In this document: piece by piece, positions 1-7,184 of the stretch
How the letters are laid out: each line of letters opens with the position of its first letter
Position numbering within the stretch: the stretch's first letter is position 1
Source of the DNA: Verrucomicrobiaceae bacterium
GTDB taxonomy: Bacteria; Verrucomicrobiota; Verrucomicrobiia; Verrucomicrobiales; Verrucomicrobiaceae
Direction of reading: 5' to 3'
Assembly (NCBI GenBank): GCA_019694165.1
Contig: JAIBCL010000009.1
Coordinates: forward strand, 62,001-126,000
DNA length: 64,000 bases
Notes under the pieces: model-generated
The model's input: the letters and a program-made list of their open reading frames with translations, nothing else
Databases searched by the model: none
Told to the model about the DNA's origin: nothing
Program-made: the position numbers and the translations under genes

Positions 1-517
1 CGTTTGCGAGCGCGGCGGCGGCATTCAGATAAAGGATGGGATACAAATGCAGCACCTCCATCACCACGATGCCAAGCAGGCTGCCGCCGCCGAGCCAGTC
101 GTACGGATGCGCGCGATTCATGAGGCCGAACGCGGCCAGGAAGCTGTTGAGCGCGCCGGCCTGGCCGAGCATGGCCTTGATGCCGATGGCACCGACAAAG
201 GGCGGGAGGATCATCGGCGTGAGCACCAGGGAGTTCAGGATGGTCTTGCCGGGAAACTCAAAGCGCACGTACACGACCGCCAGCGGGATGGCCACGAGCA
301 GCGAGCCGAGCGTGGTCCAGAAGGCGATGACCAGGGAATTGGCGAGGCCCTGGCGGTACAGCTCGTTTTGAAAAATCGCGAGCACGTAGTCGAAGGTGAA
401 GCCGCCGTCGGCCGTGACGAACGCGGCCTTCACCGTGCTGACGATGGGCAGCACGAAGAAGCACGCGAAGAACAAGGCCATGCTGGCGAAGACGACGCGG
501 CTGAGGTTGGTGCTCAT
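1..517 (-). CDS. ABC transporter permease, iron(III)/binding-protein-dependent type (5' part, cut by window edge)
   Basis: The first 172 codons are present; the gene continues beyond position 1. The start is the ATG whose complement is at 515-517. The product opens with a transmembrane helix (about residues 8-30), then a periplasmic stretch, then hydrophobic segments around residues 60-84, 93-110 and 145-170. This is the layout of the first half of FbpB/AfuB-like permeases that import a ligand through the inner membrane. It lies about 110 bp downstream of a binding-protein gene on the same strand, so the two probably form one importer operon; the ATPase would be further left, outside the window. 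Iron as substrate is inferred from family resemblance only. Confidence 0.8.
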   Translation of the reverse strand, partial: MSTNLSRVVFASMALFFACFFVLPIVSTVKAAFVTADGGFTFDYVLAIFQNELYRQGLANSLVIAFWTTLGSLLVAIPLAVVYVRFEFPGKTILNSLVLTPMILPPFVGAIGIKAMLGQAGALNSFLAAFGLMNRAHPYDWLGGGSLLGIVVMEVLHLYPILYLNAAAALAN

Positions 518-628
518 GGTGGGTGGCGGGGAATCGGGAAATGCGGGAGGGCAGACGAAGGCTCACATCAGGTCAGTGCGCGGAGTTGTGCGGGAGCCGT
601 TCGTCATCGGTGATTCGAGACTTGTCGT

Positions 629-2329
629 TCATCTGCCCTCCTTCGCCGACGATGCGGCGCGGTCGTATTGCAGGCGGTAGAGGTCGCTGAGTTTTTTGGC
701 GAGGCGCATTTCCTGCACCCTGTCGCGGGAGCGGAGGATGCCGTTGAAGGAACTCTTGGTGGTCTCGTAGCTGATGAGCTTCGTCTCGTGGAAGAACGTG
801 GTGGCGCGCTCCGGCATGCCGGCGGCGAAGAGGGCGGCCCAGGCCTCCCGCTGCTCCTCATGCACGTCGATGCACGTCACCCGTATGAGGAAGCGGATGG
901 CGTCGAACATGCCGTCGGTCCATTCGGGGTGATAGACGAACTGGCGCGCCTGCTCGTAGGGCTTCTCGGCGGCGTCCGTCATCAGCATGGCATTCTGCGG
1001 CGTGTAGAAGTCCTTGCGCACCGGCAGCCGTCGGAGCGCGGAACGCGTGGGACCGCCGGGCACGCTGGCGCGGAAGGACCAGAGCCGCTGGCCTTCATCG
1101 CCGAGCACGAATTCCATGAACGCCATCGCCAGCTCCGGCTCCGGCGCGCCGCGCAACATGCCGATGGGATCGACACCGATGGACGTGCCGCCGGCGGGCA
1201 TGACAAACCCCACGCGCGAGCTGCCATCCGTCGCGCGGACATCGTCCTCGGTAGAGCGGCCGTAGAAGTCGATGCTCATGCCGGCGGCGGCATCGCCACG
1301 TGCGATCTCGAGCGGGATTTTCGTCGAGGCGTCTGTGAAGTAGCGCGCATTCGCCGTGATGCGCTGGATGAGCTTCAAGCCCGATTCCCAGCCGCGCCGC
1401 ACGCCTTCGAGTTCCGTCTCGGCCTCGGTGCGCAGCTTGCCGGGGTTCGCTTTCAGGGCGTCGATCTCCTTCTGCATCTGCTGCTGGATGATCATCTCGA
1501 AGGCTTTGGTGACCGAGCCGCTCTTCGTCGGGTCGGCCAGCGCCACCTGGCCGAAAAGACGCGGATCCGTGAGATCCTCCCACTGTGACGGCTCCTTGGT
1601 GATGCCAAGGCGGCGGAGCACGTCGCGATTGAAGACGATGCCGAAACTCGACAGGCATGTGCCGGCCCAGCGGTCCCGTTTGTCACGATACGGCTCGCCG
1701 CCGACGGCCTCCGGGATGCCCTCGTCACCGAACCACGCCGGGTGTTTCTGATGCAGCATGGCGAGGCCGGCGTGTGTGCGGCCGCTCTCCGCCACGAGCA
1801 TGCCCGCCTCGGCCTGCTGGATGACGTCGTAGGCGCCGCCGCCAAAGTACAAATCCACGCCGATGCCGACATCCGAAGCGAGGAACTCTTCGCGCGCCTC
1901 CTGCGCAGGCGTGCGTTTCGCCTTCGGATCCGCGGGCAACGCGATGCGGTTGCTGGCGAACGCGGTCGCCACGGAGGCCGACCACGGCTGGCCCAGCTTG
2001 CGCACCCAGTGATTCTGAAATGCGGCGGCGTACTCCGACTTCAGGAACATCGCGATGTCCGATGCGCCGCCGGGCACGCGCCAGTCGATGAACAAGGTCT
2101 CGCCCTTCGTCTTCTTCCAGTGCGCGGCAAAGGCGCGCGCGAACTCCGCACGGATGCGGTCGTGATGCGGGGTGATGACGACCAACCGCCGGTCGTAGTG
2201 CGACGGCGCGGTGCTCTGGGCGGGCCGCAGCGCGAAGGGCGCGACGAGCGTGAGCAGGAGGGCCAGCGTCACGAGCAGCTCCTTCTTCCAGCGCACGCTG
2301 TTCCAGAGAGGGCGTGCCGTGGCGATCAT
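629..2329 (-). CDS. ABC transporter substrate-binding protein, iron/family 1 type, long form
   Basis: A 566-residue exported protein. I chose the ATG at 2327-2329 because it is followed by a basic stretch and a hydrophobic signal/anchor segment (about residues 16-36); the open frame runs 86 codons further upstream but that part crosses the thiD start on the other strand. After the signal comes a type-2 periplasmic binding fold with typical pieces: a VVITPHHDRIRAEF strand-helix near residue 50, a YFGGGAYDVIQQAEAG segment, and SSFGIVFNRD in the second lobe. FbpA-like proteins are usually about 340 residues, so this one has roughly 200 extra residues, mainly at the C terminus. It precedes the permease gene and is probably its ligand-binding partner. 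Confidence 0.8.
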   Translation of the reverse strand: MIATARPLWNSVRWKKELLVTLALLLTLVAPFALRPAQSTAPSHYDRRLVVITPHHDRIRAEFARAFAAHWKKTKGETLFIDWRVPGGASDIAMFLKSEYAAAFQNHWVRKLGQPWSASVATAFASNRIALPADPKAKRTPAQEAREEFLASDVGIGVDLYFGGGAYDVIQQAEAGMLVAESGRTHAGLAMLHQKHPAWFGDEGIPEAVGGEPYRDKRDRWAGTCLSSFGIVFNRDVLRRLGITKEPSQWEDLTDPRLFGQVALADPTKSGSVTKAFEMIIQQQMQKEIDALKANPGKLRTEAETELEGVRRGWESGLKLIQRITANARYFTDASTKIPLEIARGDAAAGMSIDFYGRSTEDDVRATDGSSRVGFVMPAGGTSIGVDPIGMLRGAPEPELAMAFMEFVLGDEGQRLWSFRASVPGGPTRSALRRLPVRKDFYTPQNAMLMTDAAEKPYEQARQFVYHPEWTDGMFDAIRFLIRVTCIDVHEEQREAWAALFAAGMPERATTFFHETKLISYETTKSSFNGILRSRDRVQEMRLAKKLSDLYRLQYDRAASSAKEGR

Positions 2330-2492
2330 GCGCGACACTTCCCGCGCGATGCTGCGCGTGAACTGCCGGATGGAATCCTGGGTGAGAGCGGACACTGGCG
2401 GCCATCGAAGCGTGGGCCGGCGTGCGATGCAAGCAAATGAACGGGCAGCGCCTCGCCAAGAGGGCTTTGCATTGCCGGGCACCCTTCCTACC

Positions 2493-3317
2493 ATGCGTGC
2501 CATGCCCGCCGCGCCACCAGTCGTGCTCACCATCGCAGGATCAGACTCGTCCTGCGGGGCGGGCGCGCAGGCTGACATCAAGACCATCGCCGCACTCGGT
2601 GGCTACGGACTTAATGCGCTGACGAGCGTCGTGTCGGAGACGCCCGGCCGGGTCTCGGCCATCCGCGTGCTTGATGCGGAAATCATCGCCGACCAGTTGC
2701 GCGTGCTCTTTGCCGCCTTTCCCGTCGCCGCGGTGAAGACCGGCATGCTCGGCGGTCGCGCGCAGGTGCAGGCGGTCGTCGCGCACTGGACCGCGCTTGG
2801 AAGCGCCGCGCCGCCGCTCGTCGTCGATCCCGTCATGGTGGCCACTGGCGGCGGGAAGCTGCTGGCGGACGACGCAATCGGTGAGATCGTCTCCCGCCTG
2901 CTGCCGCTCGCACGAGTCATCACGCCGAACATGGACGAGGCGCGCGTGCTCTCCGGAGCCGCCATCCGCACGCGCGACGACATGGCTGCGTGTGCGGGCG
3001 CGCTCAACACACGCTTCGGCACGGCCGTGCTGCTCAAAGGCGGCCACCTTGTGTGCGACGAAGCCGCCGACGTGCTGTGCGATGCCGGCACGCTCCGCTG
3101 GTTCTCCGCGCCGCGCACGCACGGCGTCCACACCCACGGTACCGGTTGCGCGTATTCCGCCGCCATCGCCACCGGTCTCGCCAAAGGATTGCCGCTGCCC
3201 GACGCAGTCGCCGAAGGGAAGCGTTTCATCACCCGCGCCATCGGCACCCATCTCGCCTGGCGCACCGAGGTCGGGGAAGTGCATGCGCTCAATCATCTCG
3301 CGCAAGGAGGGGCGTAG
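2493..3317 (+). CDS. thiD: Bifunctional hydroxymethylpyrimidine kinase/phosphomethylpyrimidine kinase
   Basis: Ribokinase-fold kinase of thiamine biosynthesis, phosphorylating HMP and then HMP-P in the cytoplasm. The 274-residue length fits ThiD. Visible family marks are the N-terminal TIAGSDSSCGAGAQADIKT, which binds the pyrimidine, LVVDPVMVATGG in the middle, and the C-terminal HGTGCAYSAAIATGLAKG anion hole with catalytic Asp replaced in alignment by the usual GTGC(A/T) context. Start is ATG 2493 (ATG 2502 is also possible, three codons later). Transcribed alone, divergent from the ABC binding protein with a short shared upstream region of about 160 bp. No thiamine riboswitch was seen upstream. 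Confidence 0.93.
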   Translation: MRAMPAAPPVVLTIAGSDSSCGAGAQADIKTIAALGGYGLNALTSVVSETPGRVSAIRVLDAEIIADQLRVLFAAFPVAAVKTGMLGGRAQVQAVVAHWTALGSAAPPLVVDPVMVATGGGKLLADDAIGEIVSRLLPLARVITPNMDEARVLSGAAIRTRDDMAACAGALNTRFGTAVLLKGGHLVCDEAADVLCDAGTLRWFSAPRTHGVHTHGTGCAYSAAIATGLAKGLPLPDAVAEGKRFITRAIGTHLAWRTEVGEVHALNHLAQGGA

Positions 3318-3402
3318 ATGGCGGGCTGTCGATCTTGAGACGGCGGATGTCTTGAAGAGCATCCCTGCCGTCGGCGACGATCAATCATCCACCATCCCGC
3401 CG

Positions 3403-3912
3403 TCACAACCCCGGGGGATGCCGCAGGACGTAGCCTTTCGTCGGCCGTGGCCGCGTGGTCCACTTCGGTCCCTCGCGTGCGCCGTTGTATCCGGTGTCCA
3501 TTCGCAGCCCGGCAACCACGATGAAGGTGTGGCCGTTCTTCGCATAGATCGTGATCCACTTTCCCTCGCCCTTGTCACCGAATTTGCGCAGCGCGTCGGA
3601 TGTCGTCGGCTCGTTGAGATAGCCCGCGCTGTGCAGCAGGTAGGACACGGTGCCGGAGCAGTCGTAGGCATTGTCGTTGAATGATTTGTGCCCTCCGCCC
3701 ATGCGGTACGGTTTGCCCACGAGTTCATTTCCCGCGGCCACCGCACGCAGCGCGGCATGGGGGATGTTTGCCGGCGGCACGGCCTTGCCATCGATGATGA
3801 TCGCCGTTCGCGCGCCCAGTTTCTCATACTTCCACTCACGCTTGCCCGTCGAGCAGCTCATCAGGCCGGTCAGGCAGATCAGGGCGAGGAAAGGAGTGGT
3901 CGCTGGCTTCAT
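3403..3912 (-). CDS. NlpC/P60-like lipoprotein, putative cell-wall peptidase
   Basis: A 169-residue protein starting at the ATG whose complement is 3910-3912. Residues 1-20 are a lipoprotein signal ending in LMSC, with Cys20 as lipidation site. The remaining domain has the NlpC/P60 arrangement: DCSGTVSYLLHSAG with candidate nucleophile Cys85, then NGHTFIVVAG with candidate His128. Family members cut peptide cross-links in peptidoglycan, so the likely site is the periplasmic face of an envelope membrane. It is convergent with thiD and divergent from queE. It may instead be an inactive binder; the Cys and His are both present, which favours activity. Confidence 0.75.
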   Translation of the reverse strand: MKPATTPFLALICLTGLMSCSTGKREWKYEKLGARTAIIIDGKAVPPANIPHAALRAVAAGNELVGKPYRMGGGHKSFNDNAYDCSGTVSYLLHSAGYLNEPTTSDALRKFGDKGEGKWITIYAKNGHTFIVVAGLRMDTGYNGAREGPKWTTRPRPTKGYVLRHPPGL

Positions 3913-3990
3913 GGGCCGCCATTGAACCAAACCAGCGCAAAACGCGCAAGCCTCATGTGGCGCTCTGCGCCGCACATGCCATGCTCAGCC

Positions 3991-4686
3991 ATGCTGATCT
4001 CGGAGATTTTCTATTCGCTCCAGGGTGAAGGCTCGCTCGCCGGCGTGCCTTCCGTCTTCATCCGCGCCTCCGGTTGCAATCTTCGCTGCGCCTGGTGCGA
4101 CACTCCTTACGCCTCGTGGAGTCCCGAGGGCGATGAGATGACCGTCGGGCAAATCGTCGCCGAGGCGGGGCGGCATCCCACGCGCTTTGTCGTCGTCACC
4201 GGCGGCGAGCCCATGATCGCCAAAGGCATCCGCGAGCTGCTCGCCGCGCTCCGTGCGGAAGGGAAGCACATCACCATCGAGACGGCCGGCACCGTCGCGC
4301 CGGGTGGCGTGGCATGTGATCTGGCGTCCATAAGTCCGAAGCTCGCAAACTCGACGCCTGCCGCAGCGACCGCCGGCACGGCGTGGGTGGAGAAGCACGA
4401 GCGCGCCCGGCTGCAACCGTCCTTGCTGCGCGAGTGGTGTGAGTACTGTGACTACCAGTTGAAGTTCGTCGTGTCTTCGGCCGACGACGCGAATGAAATC
4501 GAAGGTGTCGTCACCAGCATCGGCCTGCCGGTTCCACCGCAAAAAATCATGCTCATGCCGGAGGGGACCGACATCGAAGCGCTGCGCTCCCGCACGCCGG
4601 TGCTCATCGAACTCTGCAAGCGCAAGGGTTGGAGGCTCTCGCCGCGGGCGCACATCGAGTGGTTCGGGAACAAGCGCGGCACATGA
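3991..4686 (+). CDS. queE: 7-carboxy-7-deazaguanine synthase, radical SAM
   Basis: A 231-residue radical SAM enzyme that converts 6-carboxytetrahydropterin to 7-carboxy-7-deazaguanine for queuosine synthesis. It begins with ISEIFYSLQGEGSLAGVP, typical of QueE, and the cluster motif C-x3-C-x2-C is at Cys29, Cys33 and Cys36. VVTGGEP follows as the SAM-binding strand. The frame is open 100 codons upstream, but the ATG at 3991 places the QueE motif directly at the N terminus; the upstream part overlaps the divergent lipoprotein gene. No other queuosine genes are nearby. Confidence 0.92.
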   Translation: MLISEIFYSLQGEGSLAGVPSVFIRASGCNLRCAWCDTPYASWSPEGDEMTVGQIVAEAGRHPTRFVVVTGGEPMIAKGIRELLAALRAEGKHITIETAGTVAPGGVACDLASISPKLANSTPAAATAGTAWVEKHERARLQPSLLREWCEYCDYQLKFVVSSADDANEIEGVVTSIGLPVPPQKIMLMPEGTDIEALRSRTPVLIELCKRKGWRLSPRAHIEWFGNKRGT

Positions 4687-4689
4687 GGT

Positions 4690-4712
4690 GGTGCAAGGCG
4701 CCGGCTTGCACC
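4690..4712. terminator. Stem-loop between convergent queE and hypO
   Basis: A perfect 8-bp inverted repeat (GGTGCAAG at 4690-4697, CTTGCACC at 4705-4712) with a 7-nt loop fills the 33-bp gap between the queE stop and the hypO stop. Only a weak pyrimidine run (GCTTTC) follows on the plus strand, so it may end transcription from either side or simply block read-through. Confidence 0.5.
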
Positions 4713-4719
4713 GCTTTCG

Positions 4720-5979
4720 TCACCGGCCCACCGCCAGCATCGCCACGTTGATCGAGGGCTTCTCGCCGCTCGCGATCTCGCTCACGATTCGCCCGGTGAC
4801 CGGCCCCAGGCTCAGCCCCATCATGGAATGACCGGCAGCCACGATGACGTTCTCATGCCGCGGCGAGCGCCCCAGGTATGGCAGGCCGTCCGGCGAACAC
4901 GGCCGCAATCCAGCCCACGGCTTCACATCCGCGAAGTCCTCCACGCGAAACTCCGGAAAGTAGGCCGGCAGCGCTTTCACGATCCCGTTCACGCGCCGTG
5001 GATCGACGGTCGTGTCGTTTCCCGCGATCTCCATCGTGCCGCCCACGCGCAGTGACGCACCCATCGGCGTCACCGCCACACGCGCCTCTGTGAAGATGGA
5101 GCAGAGCCGCGGCAGTTGCGGCGGCTTTGGCAAGGTGAGGCTGTAGCCTTTGCCGGCCTGCATCGGCAGACGAAGCCCGATCGCACGCGCGAGCGCCGGT
5201 GACCACGCTCCCGCGGCGACGATGATTTCATCCGTTTCCAGCACCTCATCACCACACTTCACGCCGATCATCCGGCGGCCCTTCGCCACGAGTTGATCGC
5301 CGGAGATTTCGATGCCGGCGAGACTTCTGGCGCCCAGTTTCTCCGCCATCGTTTTCAGCGAGCGCATGAAGGAGGAAGGAGACAGATGACAGTCCTTCGG
5401 GAAGTACACGCCGCCGCGCACGTCCATCGTCACGTCTGGATCGAGCGCGGCAGTTTGCGCGGCATTGAGAACTTGAGCCGGCACGCCAAGTGCATTCGCG
5501 GCCGCCGCGGTCTTCGCTTCTTCTTCAAGCGCGTGCTCCGTCTTGCAGAGCAAGACGAGTCCTCTCCGCACGAGTCCGAACTCGTTGCCACACGCATCCG
5601 CCAGCTCCTCGAAGTCAGCGCGGCTGGCGAGGTGAAGATCACGCAGAACGCGGGAGGCAGCCTCCACCTGCCGGTCGTTCGCCGCACGCCAGAAGCGCAG
5701 CCCCCAGCCGAGGAGGTCGAGGCTCAGCCGCGGCTTGATCCAGAACGGGCTCTCCGGGTTCCACATCCACTTCAACCCAAGCGCCACCATTCCAGGCGCC
5801 GCCAGAGGCGTGAAGTGACTCGGCACGATCATGCCTGCGTTGCCGAACGAGCAGCCGTCCTCGCCGCTGCCGCGTTCGATCACCGTCACATGGTGACCGC
5901 GCTTTGCGCTGAAATACGCGGCACACCATCCGATGACGCCGCCGCCGATGACCACAATCCGCTTCGCATCATTCGTCAT
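4720..5979 (-). CDS. hypO: FAD-dependent D-amino-acid dehydrogenase, probable cis-4-hydroxy-D-proline oxidase
   Basis: A 419-residue DadA-type flavoprotein. The N terminus VVIGGGVIGWCAAYF is the Rossmann dinucleotide-binding loop for FAD, and the C-terminal GLRPCSPDGLPYLG segment with AAGHSMMGLSLGP is typical of the family's second FAD-contacting region. Its start overlaps the stop of the hydroxyproline epimerase gene by 4 bp, so it is translationally coupled. In such operons the enzyme oxidises cis-4-hydroxy-D-proline to pyrroline-4-hydroxy-2-carboxylate. Specificity is inferred from the neighbours; on its own the protein would be called a D-amino-acid dehydrogenase. The start codon lies inside a duplicated 7-bp repeat. 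Confidence 0.85.
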   Translation of the reverse strand: MTNDAKRIVVIGGGVIGWCAAYFSAKRGHHVTVIERGSGEDGCSFGNAGMIVPSHFTPLAAPGMVALGLKWMWNPESPFWIKPRLSLDLLGWGLRFWRAANDRQVEAASRVLRDLHLASRADFEELADACGNEFGLVRRGLVLLCKTEHALEEEAKTAAAANALGVPAQVLNAAQTAALDPDVTMDVRGGVYFPKDCHLSPSSFMRSLKTMAEKLGARSLAGIEISGDQLVAKGRRMIGVKCGDEVLETDEIIVAAGAWSPALARAIGLRLPMQAGKGYSLTLPKPPQLPRLCSIFTEARVAVTPMGASLRVGGTMEIAGNDTTVDPRRVNGIVKALPAYFPEFRVEDFADVKPWAGLRPCSPDGLPYLGRSPRHENVIVAAGHSMMGLSLGPVTGRIVSEIASGEKPSINVAMLAVGR

Positions 5980-5983
5980 TCGT
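5970..5983. repeat. Two 7-bp repeats (CATTCGT) over the hypO start codon
   Basis: CATTCGT occurs twice in tandem at 5970-5976 and 5977-5983, followed by a partial third copy. On the minus strand this reads as tandem ACGAATG, and the second copy contains the hypO ATG. The same heptamer is repeated four times at 32133-32160. Confidence 0.75.
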
Positions 5984-7184
5984 CGTTCCCTCCGATGCCC
6001 CAGCAGAACGGATCACCTTCATCCAGCAAGAGAACGCCTTCGCTCGTGATGTGTGCCGTGCCGGTGATGACCGGCAGCACGCGGCCTGCCTCGCGATCTT
6101 CCCATTGAAAGACTCCGCGAAATCGGCTGCCAACGATGCTCTCCACCACCCACGGCTCGCCAGGCTGCAGCCGCCCATCCGCGGCGAGACATGCCAGCCG
6201 CGCACTCGTGCCCGTGCCACAAGGGGAGCGGTCATACGCTCTGCCAGGACACAACACGAAATCCCGCTCATGGGCCGCGCTCGATCCCGCGGGTCCGATG
6301 AGCACGATGTGATCGACTTCGGGAAAACCCTGCGCATTCGCCGCCTGGCGGATGCGCCATGTGAAATCCGTCAGCCGCCCCACGTTCGCGAGATCGAGCG
6401 GCAAATCGTGATCCTCCGTGATGAAGAACCAATTCCCGCCCCACGCCACATCACCAGTGACGAAGCCAGGGCACGAAGCGCTGGCAGGGCACGAAGCGAC
6501 GGCAGGGCGCGAAGCGACGGCAGGGCGCGAAGCGATGGTAGGGCGCGAAGCGACGGCAGGGCGCGAAGCGATGGTAGGGCGCGAAGCGACGGCAGGGCGC
6601 GAAGCGATGGTAGGGCGCTTGCTCCCGCAAGCGCCGCCGGCGTCTCCGTGGCTTCGACGGTCATCACTCACCGCCGACGACTCTTCGGCCTCTCGCGGCG
6701 GCTGTGGGAGCAGCCGCCCTACCGCATCGCCGTCACGCCCTATTTCGACGCTCACGTTGCCGGCTTTCCGATACGCGGGGATGTTCTTCACCGACACGCT
6801 GCCGTCCTCATGCAGCACCACGCCCACAACTCCGACGGGAGTCTCGATCCGATGCTCGCCCGGCCTGATGCGGCCCATGTGCTCCAGTGTTTTCACGAGG
6901 CCGATCGTTCCGTGTCCGCACATGCCGAGGAACTGAACGTTATCAAAGTAGATCACGCCGGCCGCGCACGACTTGTCCGCCGGCTCCACGAGCAGCGCGC
7001 CGACTAGCACGTCCGAACCGCGGGGCTCGTTCACGATGGCGCGGCGGAACCGGTCGTGCTTCGCGCGGAAGACGCGCAGCTTTTCCGCCGCGCTGCCGCC
7101 GCCGAGGTCAGGCCCGCCGCTGACGACGACGCGCGTCGGCTCGCCGCCGGTGTGGGAGTCGATGATGGAGATGCGGTGGATCAT
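5976..7184 (-). CDS. hypRE: 4-hydroxyproline 2-epimerase (proline racemase family) with repeat insertion
   Basis: Proline-racemase-fold enzyme expected to epimerise trans-4-hydroxy-L-proline to cis-4-hydroxy-D-proline. Both catalytic cysteines are visible: Cys89 in GMCGHGTIG and Cys322 in RSPCGTGTSA; the substrate loop GDVAWGGNWFFI is also intact. The product is 402 residues whereas the family is about 310-335. The excess is one block, about residues 150-240, rich in Ala, Ser, Arg and Pro and encoded by a REP doublet plus 18-bp tandem repeats. Removing it gives about 313 residues and rejoins VSVEIG to FVTGDVAWGG, a normal join for the family. The gene overlaps hypD and hypO by 4 bp each. The insertion keeps frame, so a full-length protein is possible, but activity is unproven. 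Confidence 0.88.
   Translation of the reverse strand: MIHRISIIDSHTGGEPTRVVVSGGPDLGGGSAAEKLRVFRAKHDRFRRAIVNEPRGSDVLVGALLVEPADKSCAAGVIYFDNVQFLGMCGHGTIGLVKTLEHMGRIRPGEHRIETPVGVVGVVLHEDGSVSVKNIPAYRKAGNVSVEIGRDGDAVGRLLPQPPREAEESSAVSDDRRSHGDAGGACGSKRPTIASRPAVASRPTIASRPAVASRPTIASRPAVASRPAVASCPASASCPGFVTGDVAWGGNWFFITEDHDLPLDLANVGRLTDFTWRIRQAANAQGFPEVDHIVLIGPAGSSAAHERDFVLCPGRAYDRSPCGTGTSARLACLAADGRLQPGEPWVVESIVGSRFRGVFQWEDREAGRVLPVITGTAHITSEGVLLLDEGDPFCWGIGGNDE
6467..6610. repeat. Eight 18-bp tandem repeats inside hypRE
   Basis: Units of the form (C/T)AGGGC(A/G)CGAAGCG(A/C)(C/T)GG run back to back, the last two-thirds alternating GACGG and GATGG endings. Because 18 bp is six codons, the minus strand reads a six-residue repeat, PAVASR or PTIASR. 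There are no spacers. The units share the TAGGGCG foot of the adjacent REP hairpin, suggesting the array grew from a REP end. Confidence 0.95.
6610..6722. repeat. REP doublet (BIME-like) inserted in hypRE
   Basis: GTAG at 6610-6613 is followed at once by a 9-bp stem hairpin (GGCGCTTGC 6614-6622, TCCC loop, GCAAGCGCC 6627-6635). At the other end an 8-bp stem (GGCGGCTG 6697-6704, CAGCCGCC 6711-6718) is followed at once by CTAC 6719-6722. Two hairpins in opposite orientation, each with a GTAG foot, is the layout of bacterial REP doublets mobilised by RAYT (TnpA-REP) transposases. The element lies wholly within coding sequence and adds no stop codon. No RAYT gene is in the window. Confidence 0.85.

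Noticed and set aside
2211..2492. N-terminal extension of thiD by 94 codons
   Set aside because: It lies antisense to the 5' part of the binding-protein gene and precedes the normal ThiD N terminus.
3318..3402. Possible terminator between thiD and the NlpC/P60 gene
   Set aside because: Only a loose GATGGCGGG/CCCGCCGTC pairing far apart, without a T run.
6467..6610. CRISPR-like tandem repeats
   Set aside because: The 18-bp units are contiguous without spacers and lie in coding sequence; there are no cas genes.
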